The position numbers and the translations under genes were made by a program. Below, piece after piece: positions 32,484-41,472 of a stretch of DNA of 48,703 nt; the stretch's first letter is position 1, and every line of letters starts with the position of its first letter. The DNA lies in contig JAITRG010000011.1 in NCBI GenBank assembly GCA_031288515.1, positions 1 through 48,703 on the forward strand, read 5' to 3'. Origin of the DNA: Tannerellaceae bacterium. GTDB taxonomy: Bacteria > Bacteroidota > Bacteroidia > Bacteroidales > Tannerellaceae. The notes under the pieces are model-generated. The model made no database searches. It was not told the origin of the DNA and worked only from the letters and a program-made list of their open reading frames with translations.

Positions 32484-33236
32484 TTATTTTTTAATGTTAA
32501 TAATCAATTTTTCCAAGAATCTGATTTGGTCTGCAAAGTAAGCATTTTTTTCCGGATATTTCAAACTTAAATTTTTAATTATTTGCAAAGCCTTTTCATA
32601 TCGTTTCTGTTTGATATAAATCCGGGCCAACGTTTCTGTAAAATAGGAATCTTCATCCCTGGGAGGAGACTCGTCTTTTTTCTCTTCCATATCGCTTAAG
32701 ATGTCTTCATCATCGAGTTGCAATCCTTTTCCCGGTAATCTCTGCCGGTCTTTTTCCAGGAAAGACTCGATTAGTTCGTGATTTTTTAATTTCGGAGAGT
32801 TGCCGTCGTCCGTATTTTCTTCCGTTTCTCCCGAATCTATCCAATCTAAATAGTTGGACGAAACAGATGGGCGAAAGAGTATAGACGAATCGGAAGAGGC
32901 TGCCTTCTCTGGCGGGTTATGGGAAAAAAGAAACGAATCGATAAGTGAAAATGAATCATCCGGTATTCCCTCTTCCGTCTTTAGTTGAACCTTAAATCCA
33001 TATCGCGTACCTTCAATAAGGGTAAAAAGTTTTTTCCGGTCGGAAATGTAAATAGCCATTCTTTCCAGTTCGGATACGAAATTTACGGCATTAAGAACAG
33101 CCAGGTTTTTTAAATACAGAATTTTTGCCGTATGGAAATAAGGGTAATCCTCCGTCAATTGCTTCAACTTCGGAAGAGTATCTTTCGTCAGCAGAGAAAG
33201 GTCCTTCATTAATTGATATAATTCTGTTGCATCCAT
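32484..33236 (-). CDS. Conserved TPR-type protein of the lptE-secG cluster
   Basis: The 250-residue protein has a helical N-terminal domain (LPKLKQLTEDYPYFHTAKILYLKNL) and a C-terminal TPR-like pair (ARIYIKQKRYEKALQIIKNLSLKYPEK). No signal peptide is visible, so it is probably cytoplasmic. Homologues lie between lptE and secG in many Bacteroidales. Function unknown. It begins 3 bp after the lptE stop. Confidence 0.8.
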   Translation of the reverse strand: MDATELYQLMKDLSLLTKDTLPKLKQLTEDYPYFHTAKILYLKNLAVLNAVNFVSELERMAIYISDRKKLFTLIEGTRYGFKVQLKTEEGIPDDSFSLIDSFLFSHNPPEKAASSDSSILFRPSVSSNYLDWIDSGETEENTDDGNSPKLKNHELIESFLEKDRQRLPGKGLQLDDEDILSDMEEKKDESPPRDEDSYFTETLARIYIKQKRYEKALQIIKNLSLKYPEKNAYFADQIRFLEKLIINIKK

Positions 33237-33239
33237 CCC

Positions 33240-33755
33240 TTACCAGTCGGCCACAGTGGAATTGAATATTTGTTCGGTAATTTCTTTTACTAACTCTCCG
33301 TTTAGTTCATCCTGAATGGTCTCAAGCATCCGGTCACTGTTAAATTCACGGTTAGCAGAGAAAGACTGTTCAAAATCTTTATCGGGATTGGCCCGGTTGG
33401 CATAACGTACCCGTATGGTTAACGTCAGTTTTGTCATAGAAGAATAAGCATCTTCTTTTATAGCCATAGGAGCCAGGTCGTAACCTGTTATTTCACCTTC
33501 CAGATTGATATCCCCATTCGCCTGAATCATCTGAAGTTTCGTTCTTCGGGTAAAAAGGTCTTTCAGTTCTTCAGTAAACTTCTGCGCTAACGGGGGGTAA
33601 ACCAAAGGCGCCTGATTAGGGAAGTCGCTGATGGTAATTGTCTTTGTCGTTTCGTAATCAATAGAAGAACCGGTAAAACTGTATGAAATACTGCAAGCCA
33701 CACAGAGTATTCCCAATAACGAGATGAGAAACGTTGTTTGTTTATGCGCTTTCAT
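33240..33755 (-). CDS. lptE: LptE-like LPS-assembly lipoprotein
   Basis: The 171-residue lipoprotein has a lipobox (LCVACS, Cys21) and the Bacteroidota LptE opening SISYSFTGSSIDYETTKTITI. PLVYPPLAQKFTEELKDLF and a beta-rich body follow. LptE plugs the LptD barrel and helps deliver LPS to the cell surface. It starts 1 bp after the sigma-54 activator gene. lptC is found elsewhere in this window. Confidence 0.88.
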   Translation of the reverse strand: MKAHKQTTFLISLLGILCVACSISYSFTGSSIDYETTKTITISDFPNQAPLVYPPLAQKFTEELKDLFTRRTKLQMIQANGDINLEGEITGYDLAPMAIKEDAYSSMTKLTLTIRVRYANRANPDKDFEQSFSANREFNSDRMLETIQDELNGELVKEITEQIFNSTVADW

Positions 33756-33756
33756 A

Positions 33757-34938
33757 CTATTCCAGGTTATATTCTTTGATTTTACGATAGAGCGTACGTT
33801 CGGATATTTTCAAATCGGCAGCGGCGTTTTTACGGCGTCCGTTATGCTTTTCCAGCGCTTTTTTTATCATTTCTTTTTCTACGTCTTCCAACGATAATGA
33901 CACCTCTTCTTCAATAGGTTCCGCATCCTGAATGGAATTGCGTATAGGATGGGGATGCGAGCCGGTTTCTTCATGGATAATAGATACGGGAATATTTCCC
34001 CCCATAATTTCATGCACAAGTTTTTTCAGCTCATTTACGTCATTCTTCATGTCAAAAAGAACCTGGTAAAGTATCTCCCGTTCGCTGTTGAATATTTTTT
34101 GTTCATTTTCTTTTTTTACCAATACCGGATACTTCTCAACCGTCGCATTCGGGAGGTATTGCCGTAATATTTCCGCCGTAATATCCCGGTTTTCTTCTAT
34201 AATGGAAATACGTTCCGTCAGATTCTTTAATTCACGGATATTACCCGGCCAGCGATAAGAGACAAGTAATTGGCGGGCGCCTTCATCTAAATGAATGGCA
34301 GGCATTCGGTATTTTCCGGCGCAATCACTTGCAAATTTACGGAAGAGCAGTATGATATCGTCCGCCCCTCTCTCGCGCAAAGGGGGAATCATGACAGGGA
34401 CAGTACTTAATCTGTAGAATAAGTCTTCACGGAATTTCCCTTCCATAACAGCCTGATTGAGATTTACATTAGTAGCGGCCACAATCCGGACATTGGTTTT
34501 TAGCGCTTTGGAAGAGCCTACTTTAAGAAATTCGCCCGTTTCGAGTACGCGTAACAGGCGCGCCTGCGTGGGAATAGGCAATTCTCCTACTTCATCAAGG
34601 AATACGGTTCCCCCGTCGGCCACGTCAAAATAACCTTTTCTCTCGGCCAATGCGCCGGTGAATGAGCCTTTTTCATGTCCGAACAGTTCGGAATCTATCG
34701 TCCCTTCCGGGATAGCTCCGCAGTTGACGGCTATGTATTGCCCATGTTTACGCGGACTGTTTTGATGAATAATTTGGGGGAAAATCTCTTTTCCCACGCC
34801 ACTTTCTCCTGTGATGAGAACGGATAAGCCGGTGGGAGCTACCTGTAAGGCTACGTCGATAGCCCTGTCCAATGCCGGGCAGTTTCCGATTATTCCGTAA
34901 CGTTGTTTTATTTGTTGGATATCTGCTTTAATCATCAT
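33757..34938 (-). CDS. Sigma-54-interacting transcriptional regulator without receiver domain
   Basis: The 393-residue protein starts almost directly with the AAA+ domain: Walker A GESGVGKE, the sigma-54 contact motif GAFTGA, Walker B VFLDEVGEL and the arginine-finger region. A Fis-type helix-turn-helix ends the protein (NAAADLKISERTLYRKI). There is no N-terminal response-regulator or sensor domain, so activity may be constitutive or controlled by partners. It is the first gene of a run with lptE, a TPR gene and secG. The -7 box is TAAGTTTG on the minus strand. Confidence 0.92.
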   Translation of the reverse strand: MMIKADIQQIKQRYGIIGNCPALDRAIDVALQVAPTGLSVLITGESGVGKEIFPQIIHQNSPRKHGQYIAVNCGAIPEGTIDSELFGHEKGSFTGALAERKGYFDVADGGTVFLDEVGELPIPTQARLLRVLETGEFLKVGSSKALKTNVRIVAATNVNLNQAVMEGKFREDLFYRLSTVPVMIPPLRERGADDIILLFRKFASDCAGKYRMPAIHLDEGARQLLVSYRWPGNIRELKNLTERISIIEENRDITAEILRQYLPNATVEKYPVLVKKENEQKIFNSEREILYQVLFDMKNDVNELKKLVHEIMGGNIPVSIIHEETGSHPHPIRNSIQDAEPIEEEVSLSLEDVEKEMIKKALEKHNGRRKNAAADLKISERTLYRKIKEYNLE

Positions 34939-34984
34939 ACTAAATCGAATCTCTGTAATTATTTCAGTTTATCTGTCAAAATTA

Positions 34985-34992
34985 CAAACTTA
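34985..34992 (-). promoter_or_regulatory. -7 box of the sigma-54 activator operon
   Basis: The minus strand reads TAAGTTTG, a full match to TAnnTTTG, 46 bp upstream of the start. Confidence 0.55.
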
Positions 34993-35017
34993 ATTCAATT
35001 TATTGCAAAGAAATACC

Positions 35018-35842
35018 CTATTTTACGCGATAGGTTTTATTATATAGGAAGTTTGCGAGTTCGGCGTCGTCTGTTATTTCCTTTATTTCATTGGGGGTAA
35101 CAGGTTGGCCTATATATACGTCGAATGTTTTTCCTTTTTTATTGAACGCTTCGGCAGGGATACGGAGCGCACGTATCCGCCAGTCTATATTGCCTAACCA
35201 ATAGAAGTATTTGGTATTTAGAAAATCAAAATATACGGGATAAACAGGGACTTCCGCTTTACGGATCAGTCTGATTACGCTATGCGTCCAGGGAAGGTCG
35301 CAAATCCGTTCAGCTTCTTTCCTGTAGAATGAAATAGCGCCGGCAGGAAAGAAACCCATCGGATGCCCTTCCCGCAAACGGCATAAAGACGCACGCACGC
35401 CGTTTACGTTTTGAAGATTCGCTCCCTGATTGGTTGAGTCGGGCATAACGGAAATAAAGTTATCTTCCATGGCTCCGATTTTCGTCAGTACTCCATTTAC
35501 CATGACTTTAAAATCCGGACGCCGGGATGCGAATATATCGATAAGTATGATCCCATCCAACGAACCTATCGGATGATTGGAGACCGTAATAAAGGCTCCT
35601 TCGGGGAGGCGTTCTAATAATTCTTCGTTGTGGACTTTATATTTAATGTTAATAAGCGGGTCCGACAGGATAGCACCGGTAAAAGCGGAACCCCGCAAAT
35701 GGCAATGATTCGTATGTATCCGGTTTACTTTTTCAGCGCAAAGCCATTTTATTACTAATTTTCCTATATAGGTTCCGGATTTACTTTTAAAAAACGGAAT
35801 CATCTTTTGAAGGTCATAAATATCGATTACAGTTCTTTTCAT
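35018..35842 (-). CDS. PlsC-like lysophospholipid/glycerol acyltransferase
   Basis: The 274-residue protein has the acyltransferase motif NHPIGSLDG (NHxxxxxD type) and the downstream GFFPAGAISF (block III, here Ala-Gly in place of EG). VPVYPVYFDF is a likely block IV. It resembles the hemolysin-type/ornithine-lipid acyltransferase branch. It is the last gene of a four-gene lipid module, 9 bp after the CDP-alcohol transferase gene. The acyl acceptor is not readable from sequence. Confidence 0.85.
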   Translation of the reverse strand: MKRTVIDIYDLQKMIPFFKSKSGTYIGKLVIKWLCAEKVNRIHTNHCHLRGSAFTGAILSDPLINIKYKVHNEELLERLPEGAFITVSNHPIGSLDGIILIDIFASRRPDFKVMVNGVLTKIGAMEDNFISVMPDSTNQGANLQNVNGVRASLCRLREGHPMGFFPAGAISFYRKEAERICDLPWTHSVIRLIRKAEVPVYPVYFDFLNTKYFYWLGNIDWRIRALRIPAEAFNKKGKTFDVYIGQPVTPNEIKEITDDAELANFLYNKTYRVK

Positions 35843-35851
35843 ACTGCAAAA

Positions 35852-36736
35852 TTACAAAAATGTTGCACATATTTTTTCGTGCTTTCTCGTCACAATAAGC
35901 AGAATAATATTCAAAATCACTATTTCATAAAGGAAATAAACCCATACATAACCGGAAAGAATGACAAAAAACAGGATAATCGTACGCCCGTTAAAAGTCA
36001 TCAGGTCGATAAGCGGCATTAACCTCCGGCTTTTCTCCCGGAAGGCAACCCGTATATTTTCTGGTATGTCGTCTTCATATTTATAATGCAAATTTGTGAG
36101 CATTCCCTGGAGGGAGGGAGTCGCTTTCTCCTGAATCGACGTATAAGCTTTGTAAAGAAGATAAAAGATTTTGTCAAGCCCCGGTTTGGTTTCTTTATGC
36201 TGTTTGCGTATTTGTTCGAACGTTTGAAATTCGGCGCCTTTTTCTTTACTGATAAAATATAAGTGGAGCGTTTTATAGTAATCGGTAATATTTGCCTGTA
36301 CAAGATGGGATAAACCGGATAATACGGCAGGTACAAAAAACCAATACGTATTATATTGATGGGAAAGGCGCAACGCCAGGTTCACATAAATGCAGGTAAA
36401 CCAAATATCCCCCGCCACGCCATCCAGAATACGCCCTATGGCTGACTTTATCCCGGTGAGGCGCGCTAATTGTCCGTCTACGCAATCTAATATGTTAGCG
36501 AATATAAAAAGTAAAATCCCACAAATATTATATACCGGGTTTGCAGGATAAAAAAGAAAACCAACAGAAGCCCCTATGAAAATAGAAATCACAGTTACCA
36601 TATTGGGCGTAATCGTCGTATTACGCAGGGAGCGGGCAATTCTGAAACCTATAGGACGATAAAATATCCTGTCGATGATATTTTCAGTTTCGATAGATTT
36701 TAATGATGCTTCGTATTCTTTATTTAATTCGCCCAT
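35852..36736 (-). CDS. CDP-alcohol phosphatidyltransferase family membrane enzyme
   Basis: The 294-residue membrane protein has the family motif DCVDGQLARLTGIKSAIG followed by RILDGVAGD. The first three Asp and the AR pair are in place. The fourth Asp is one residue further than in the canonical D-x3-D spacing, since D-GVAG-D leaves four residues between. Such enzymes transfer a phospho-alcohol from a CDP-activated donor to a lipid or polyol. It sits 5 bp after an SDR gene and two genes after a TagD-like cytidylyltransferase, which probably supplies the CDP substrate. Confidence 0.88.
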   Translation of the reverse strand: MGELNKEYEASLKSIETENIIDRIFYRPIGFRIARSLRNTTITPNMVTVISIFIGASVGFLFYPANPVYNICGILLFIFANILDCVDGQLARLTGIKSAIGRILDGVAGDIWFTCIYVNLALRLSHQYNTYWFFVPAVLSGLSHLVQANITDYYKTLHLYFISKEKGAEFQTFEQIRKQHKETKPGLDKIFYLLYKAYTSIQEKATPSLQGMLTNLHYKYEDDIPENIRVAFREKSRRLMPLIDLMTFNGRTIILFFVILSGYVWVYFLYEIVILNIILLIVTRKHEKICATFL

Positions 36737-36741
36737 CCGGT

Positions 36742-37470
36742 CTATTTATAAGAATAACCACCGTCAACAACAATGATTTCGCCATTCAGATAACTATTCT
36801 CGATTACCATTTTGTAGACTTCCGCTAATTCTTCCGGTTCACAGAAACGGCCCAATGCAACCTTCTTTTCTATATTCTGCCGAATTTCCAACGGTTTTTC
36901 CTTCTGCCATTCGGTGTCTACAAAACCGGGAGCAATCCCGTTTATTCTTATCTCATAAGGCGCAAGGAATTTCACCAGGTTTTTAACCAATGAATGGATG
37001 GCGCTTTTTGTTACGCCATAAGCCAAAGACGCCGAATGAGGATAAATACCCATGGCGGAACCGGTAAATACAATGCTTCCTCCTTTATTTATAAAAGGTA
37101 ACGCGCGCTGTAACAGAAAAACGGGAAAATGGACATTGCCGAAGAATATCCGTTCCCAGTCTTCCATTTGTATATCTTCAAAGGAATCCCGGCGGGTAAG
37201 TCCTGCATTAAAAACAATAGCATCCAGCGACAAATCGTTTTTTGCAAGGCAGGAACAGATGGTTTCCACAGACGCTTGTTTTGTTATATCGGCTTTGAGC
37301 AAGAAGATACCGGCTTGCGTAATCCGGCGTATTTCTTCGCGCGTATTCTTTGCCGTATCCTCATCGGAAGCATAGGTAAGGATCAGGTCATAACCCGCTT
37401 TTCCGAGTGAAAGCGCAACAGCTTTTCCAATACCTTTCGTGCCGCCGGTAATTAGTACTTGTTTTTTCAT
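36742..37470 (-). CDS. Short-chain dehydrogenase/reductase (FabG-like)
   Basis: The 242-residue protein has the cofactor motif TGGTKGIGKA, then NAG (FNAGLTRRD), the catalytic Ser in VFTGSAMG and the YGVTK motif (Tyr/Lys). The C-terminus GEIIVVDGGYSYK is typical of FabG relatives. It could be a 3-oxoacyl-ACP reductase. In this lipid cluster another ketone reductase, such as a 3-ketosphinganine reductase (an SDR activity reported in Bacteroides), is an alternative. It overlaps the cytidylyltransferase gene by 4 bp. Confidence 0.88.
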   Translation of the reverse strand: MKKQVLITGGTKGIGKAVALSLGKAGYDLILTYASDEDTAKNTREEIRRITQAGIFLLKADITKQASVETICSCLAKNDLSLDAIVFNAGLTRRDSFEDIQMEDWERIFFGNVHFPVFLLQRALPFINKGGSIVFTGSAMGIYPHSASLAYGVTKSAIHSLVKNLVKFLAPYEIRINGIAPGFVDTEWQKEKPLEIRQNIEKKVALGRFCEPEELAEVYKMVIENSYLNGEIIVVDGGYSYK

Positions 37471-37943
37471 CCAATTTGTTGTTTTTTATCTTCCTTTACC
37501 GTAAGGGGTTTGGCATCCCGTTCTATCCGTAAATGCTGTTCGTAGGAATCATGAATGGTTTTTCGTAAATTAGAGGAGGAAACCCCTGTCCCGTAAGGGA
37601 AATAAAAAACCTGTACGCCCAGTTCTTTCAAGTAATCGTATTTCCCGTACCAATCATCGCCCACAACAAAAGCGTCAATGTTTAGTTTTTTCACCAGTTC
37701 GGTATGATCGAGCGAGTGTTGGGGAATAACGATGTCTGGCGTTTTCAGCGCTTCAATGATCTGTAAACGTTCGTTGAATGGTATAATTGGCCTTGGTTTA
37801 TATGACGAAACCAATTCGTCGGTACTTACTCCTACTATCAGGATATCAGCCAAGCTGCGCGAATAATTAATCATCCGCAGGTGGTTATAATGAAACATGT
37901 CAAACGTTCCCGAAGTATAGACAATCGTTTTATCTTTAAACAT
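37467..37943 (-). CDS. TagD-like nucleotidyl(cytidylyl)transferase
   Basis: The 158-residue protein has the cytidylyltransferase N-terminus YTSGTFDMFHYNHLRM, where the usual HxGH is HYNH. FNERLQIIEAL (RxxxE region), FVVGDDW and the C-terminal VSSSNLRKTI follow. The family joins CTP to glycerol-3-phosphate, phosphoethanolamine or phosphocholine. It starts a four-gene operon with an SDR, a CDP-alcohol transferase and an acyltransferase, pointing to a lipid head-group pathway. The donor alcohol is not determined. Confidence 0.85.
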   Translation of the reverse strand: MFKDKTIVYTSGTFDMFHYNHLRMINYSRSLADILIVGVSTDELVSSYKPRPIIPFNERLQIIEALKTPDIVIPQHSLDHTELVKKLNIDAFVVGDDWYGKYDYLKELGVQVFYFPYGTGVSSSNLRKTIHDSYEQHLRIERDAKPLTVKEDKKQQIG

Positions 37944-37968
37944 TTTGTATAGTTCAACTTTGAAAGCA

Positions 37969-37976
37969 CAAACTTA
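37969..37976 (-). promoter_or_regulatory. -7 box of the CDP-alcohol lipid operon
   Basis: The minus strand reads TAAGTTTG, matching TAnnTTTG, 25 bp upstream of the start. Confidence 0.6.
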
Positions 37977-38050
37977 CGGAAAATCTCTCATACTTTCAAA
38001 AAGAAAATAACAGGTATGCAAATAAAAACGGCTATCTGTAAAATATACGC

Positions 38051-39160
38051 TTATAACATTTCGTCTTCAGCGTCTTTGGTAAGGTCGAGTTTCTCGTCTA
38101 CATTGCCTTTCTCAAAATATTGTTTTCGTAAAGGGTTTTGAGTAGCCTCTTCGTATATCTTACGATTACGGAAGATATCCAGCGCCGCATATAATGCCTG
38201 GCGGAACGATTCTTCCGAAGCAATGTTCCGCCCGGCCATATCATATTCGGCGCCATGGATCGGATAAGTATGAATGATCGGAAGCCCTGCCGTATAGCTA
38301 AAGCCATTTTCCGGCGCCAGCGTTTTGAAAGGCACCAGGCCCTGATCATGGTACATCGCTAAGACCCCGTCGAACTTTTCATACATTCGGGATCCGAAAA
38401 AAGTTTCGGCGGCATAAGGGCCGAAAACCATGATATCTTTTTTTTCAACCTCTTCCATTGCCGGGACAATAATGGATTCTTCTTCATTCCCAACCAAACC
38501 GGCGTCTTCGGCATGAGGGTTTAATGATAATACGGCTATTCTCGGTTTAACGATATTGAAGTCCCGTATCAGCGACCGGTTAAGCATTTCCAGTTTTTCA
38601 ACAAGATTCCCTTTCGTTATTTTCTGTGCAATTTCAGCTAAAGGAATAGCCTCTGTCGCTAACGCTATGCGCAAGTCGTCTTTGATTAAAACAGTTAACG
38701 TAGCCGTTTGTTTATTGCCGAAATGTCCGGCTAAATAGTCCGAATGGCTCGTGAAGCCGCTTTCTTTGTCCCGGATCGTATGTTTATTAACAGGAGTCGT
38801 GAGTAAAACGTCGATTACGCCCCGTTTCAAATCGGAAACGGCAGCTCTTAACGCTTTCATTGCGGCAGCGCCGGCTATTTCGGTCGGTTTGGATAATTCT
38901 ACTTTTGTGTCGTCATGCACGCAATTCAGGATGTTTACCCGGTTGGTTCCCGCATCTTCGGCGCGGGTTATATTGTTTACATTCAAAGGCGGCAATCCTA
39001 ATGTCTTCCGGTGATAGGCGGCAATCTTTGACGAGCCGTAAATAACAGGCGTGCAAATTTCGGCTACGCGGCTATCCGAAAATGTTTTGAGCATAATCTC
39101 ATACCCAATGCCATTTATATCGCCATGGGTTATACCTATTTTGATCAATCGTTCTTCCAT
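38051..39160 (-). CDS. pdxA: 4-hydroxythreonine-4-phosphate dehydrogenase
   Basis: The 369-residue enzyme oxidises 4-phosphohydroxy-L-threonine in the DXP-dependent pyridoxal phosphate pathway. Family motifs are GITHGDINGIGYE, LTTPVNKHTI, FTSHSDYLA, NPHAEDAGLVGNEE and the metal-binding YHDQGLVPFK. Length is a little above the usual 330. It begins 10 bp after the DUF4837 gene and is probably co-transcribed with it. Confidence 0.95.
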   Translation of the reverse strand: MEERLIKIGITHGDINGIGYEIMLKTFSDSRVAEICTPVIYGSSKIAAYHRKTLGLPPLNVNNITRAEDAGTNRVNILNCVHDDTKVELSKPTEIAGAAAMKALRAAVSDLKRGVIDVLLTTPVNKHTIRDKESGFTSHSDYLAGHFGNKQTATLTVLIKDDLRIALATEAIPLAEIAQKITKGNLVEKLEMLNRSLIRDFNIVKPRIAVLSLNPHAEDAGLVGNEEESIIVPAMEEVEKKDIMVFGPYAAETFFGSRMYEKFDGVLAMYHDQGLVPFKTLAPENGFSYTAGLPIIHTYPIHGAEYDMAGRNIASEESFRQALYAALDIFRNRKIYEEATQNPLRKQYFEKGNVDEKLDLTKDAEDEML

Positions 39161-39170
39161 ATAATTTTTA

Positions 39171-40220
39171 TTAATTAGACGCCGCCCGTTCTGTTGGAGT
39201 AATCGGTTCTACTGCCGGCTGGTCAAATTCGTCCGGTAAGCGTAATGTATATAGAGCGGCTTCTATCCTGCGGATAAAGTTCCGTTTATTTGTTTCCGGC
39301 GCATATACAAAGCCTTCCGCCACTACTACGCGGTTATTCGCTTCGTCTAAACGGGTATGGCTTACAAAAGGGCCGCCCATCATATCGCCCACCATTTTCC
39401 ACTGGCCGCGTAATACCCCGCAATATTTCCCTCGCAACGTAATGGGCGTATAGGTTAAATTGTAACGGGTTTCCGTTGCCATATATGAATCGGGAAAGGC
39501 TCCCGGCAGGTTTTCCTTTAATACGGAATCTCTTTTGGCTATCAGGTATTCTTCCGTAAATGTATTGAGGTCGGTATAGGGAAACGTATATACAATTATA
39601 TCTGTACGCCCTGTATTTGCATTATTCGACGCCCAGAAAAAATCCTCTTCGTTTCTGAAATACGTAATATCCGTTGGCACATTCAGCATAATATCGAATT
39701 TGTTTTTTACATTCTCCATTACTTCGCTGCTGTAATTTTTTTCAAATTGCCCGGCGGCGCGATGCATTTCTACCGTAGTGAAGAACTGCGTCAGCCTGTT
39801 TGTCCCGTTCGTTTTCATATAGGTCAGAATACTCTCCCGGTCGGGAGCGGTCATGGTAAGGACAACCTGTCCTTGCGTCCAACGGTCGTTCTCATACGTT
39901 AACGATACTTTCGTGTACATGGAATTATCCAATTTCACAATGAGTATATTCCTTACATACGTAAGAAGGCCATTGAAATTGGCCGGCGTAACATACGTGA
40001 TTTTAAAGGCGGCTTCAGATTGCGGCAGTCCGGGAATAGCCGATTCCAGGTCGGCTTTGATAGCTTTTCCCGCTTCCGAATCCCAAATAGCGTTGTCCAT
40101 TGTTACAACAATTTCATAAGCAAACCCGGTTGCTTTTGCCCTTACCGGATTTGAATTACAACTTCCCAGGAAGATTGTAAAGAATAAAATAGAACTGATA
40201 ATGAATGGATATACTTTCAT
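39171..40220 (-). CDS. DUF4837 family lipoprotein
   Basis: From ATG 40220 (MKVYPFIISSILFFTIFLGSC) the product is 349 residues with a lipobox at Cys21. The family pattern includes GFAYEIVVTMDNAIWDSEAGKA and RGQWKMVGDMMGGPFVSH. Its role is unknown. The ORF-track start at 40280 lies upstream of the -7 box TATATTTG (minus strand, 40247-40254), so it is not used. It precedes pdxA by 10 bp. Confidence 0.85.
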   Translation of the reverse strand: MKVYPFIISSILFFTIFLGSCNSNPVRAKATGFAYEIVVTMDNAIWDSEAGKAIKADLESAIPGLPQSEAAFKITYVTPANFNGLLTYVRNILIVKLDNSMYTKVSLTYENDRWTQGQVVLTMTAPDRESILTYMKTNGTNRLTQFFTTVEMHRAAGQFEKNYSSEVMENVKNKFDIMLNVPTDITYFRNEEDFFWASNNANTGRTDIIVYTFPYTDLNTFTEEYLIAKRDSVLKENLPGAFPDSYMATETRYNLTYTPITLRGKYCGVLRGQWKMVGDMMGGPFVSHTRLDEANNRVVVAEGFVYAPETNKRNFIRRIEAALYTLRLPDEFDQPAVEPITPTERAASN

Positions 40221-40246
40221 GCCTGTATTTTTATTTTTATGTTGTA

Positions 40247-40254
40247 CAAATATA
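40247..40254 (-). promoter_or_regulatory. -7 box of the DUF4837-pdxA operon
   Basis: The minus strand reads TATATTTG, 27 bp upstream of ATG 40220. Confidence 0.65.
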
Positions 40255-40344
40255 AACTTTTGTTCAGGTATAAGATGCAATATGTATCCTTTATTCCATA
40301 ATACGCCTCAGAGAAAATGCTCGCATGTATCGGATTTTAACATT

Positions 40345-41376
40345 CTATTGTTTTTTTCTATTGTTTTTTCCGGTGGATAACATGCCGCAGGCGGCGAAAA
40401 TATCTTCTCCTCTTGAGGCGCGGATCGTAGCCGTAATTCCCCGGTTGTTTAACAAATCCCTAAACTTTGCCATTTGTCTCAAATCCGCGCTTTCCAGGGG
40501 TGTGTCCGGTATGGCATGGAAACGGATCAGGTTTACCCGGCAGGGAATATTTTTCAATAAGTCGGCTAATGCAATAGCATGTTGGGGCGAATCGTTGAAA
40601 TCTTTAAATACAATATATTCAAATGAAACCCGGCGTTGATGACTGAAGTCGTATTCTTTAAGTAAGGTAAAGATTTGATTCGCCGGAAATGCTTTTTCCG
40701 CGGGCATAATGGAAAAACGTTCTTCCGGGTTGACAGCATGCAGGCTAATGGCCAAATGGCAATTACTCTCATTCAGGAACCGCTTCAATCCCTTCGCGCC
40801 AATGGTAGAAACGGTAATCCGTTTGGGGCTCCAGCCATAACCATACGGCGATGTGAGTATTTCTAATGCTTTTAATACTTCATCCGTATTATCCAATGGT
40901 TCGCCCATGCCCATAAATACGATATTGGTAAGCGTTCCGGCCTCGGGCAATGATTGTATTTGGTTCAGTATTTCGTTGGCGGTAAGGTTGGCGGTAAATC
41001 CCTGTTTGCCCGTCATGCAGAATATACAGCTCATTTTACAACCTATCTGCGATGAAATGCAGAGGGTTGCATGTTCTTCGGTTGGAATATAAACGGCTTC
41101 CACAAAAGAACCGCCGGAAACAGGATACAGGTATTTAATGGTTCCGTCGGCAGATGCGAGCGTTTCGGCAGGCGGAATAGCGCCTATTTCAAAATGCTCT
41201 TCCAGCAGGGCGCGTTTTGAAGCTGCAAGATTGGTCATATCCGCAATAACGGTTATTCTTTTTTTGTATAACCAATCTGCTATCTGTTTAGCTGCATAGG
41301 AAGGAAGGCCTACTTTTTCCGAAACTTTTTTCAGCTCCTCCAACGTCATTCCTAACAATCGTTTTTTATCTCTCAT
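40345..41376 (-). CDS. rlmN: 23S rRNA (adenine-2503-C2)-methyltransferase RlmN
   Basis: The radical-SAM enzyme has the CxxxCxxC cluster motif in GCKMSCIFCMTG. GEPLDN and a C-terminal Cys in DIFAACGML match the methyl-carrying cysteine. It methylates A2503 of 23S rRNA and A37 of some tRNAs. ATG 41376 (MRDKKRLLGMTLEELK) gives 343 residues. The ORF-track start 41388 is a TTG only 6 bp from the -7 box, so ATG 41376 is preferred. Confidence 0.95.
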   Translation of the reverse strand: MRDKKRLLGMTLEELKKVSEKVGLPSYAAKQIADWLYKKRITVIADMTNLAASKRALLEEHFEIGAIPPAETLASADGTIKYLYPVSGGSFVEAVYIPTEEHATLCISSQIGCKMSCIFCMTGKQGFTANLTANEILNQIQSLPEAGTLTNIVFMGMGEPLDNTDEVLKALEILTSPYGYGWSPKRITVSTIGAKGLKRFLNESNCHLAISLHAVNPEERFSIMPAEKAFPANQIFTLLKEYDFSHQRRVSFEYIVFKDFNDSPQHAIALADLLKNIPCRVNLIRFHAIPDTPLESADLRQMAKFRDLLNNRGITATIRASRGEDIFAACGMLSTGKNNRKKQ

Positions 41377-41393
41377 ATATTTATTCAAGGATG

Positions 41394-41401
41394 CAAAGAT
41401 A
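41394..41401 (-). promoter_or_regulatory. -7 box of rlmN
   Basis: The minus strand reads TATCTTTG. It directly follows the T-run of the ppiD terminator, so the two signals abut. Confidence 0.65.
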
Positions 41402-41432
41402 AAAAAAAACTATCGTACTTTCAGGTACAATA
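41400..41432 (-). terminator. Intrinsic terminator of ppiD
   Basis: On the minus strand CTATTGTAC, a 6-base loop and GTACGATAG (one G/T wobble) are followed by nine T residues. Confidence 0.85.
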
Positions 41433-41472
41433 GCTCTTTTTAAATAACTGTATTACAGTATTGAATATCTTT

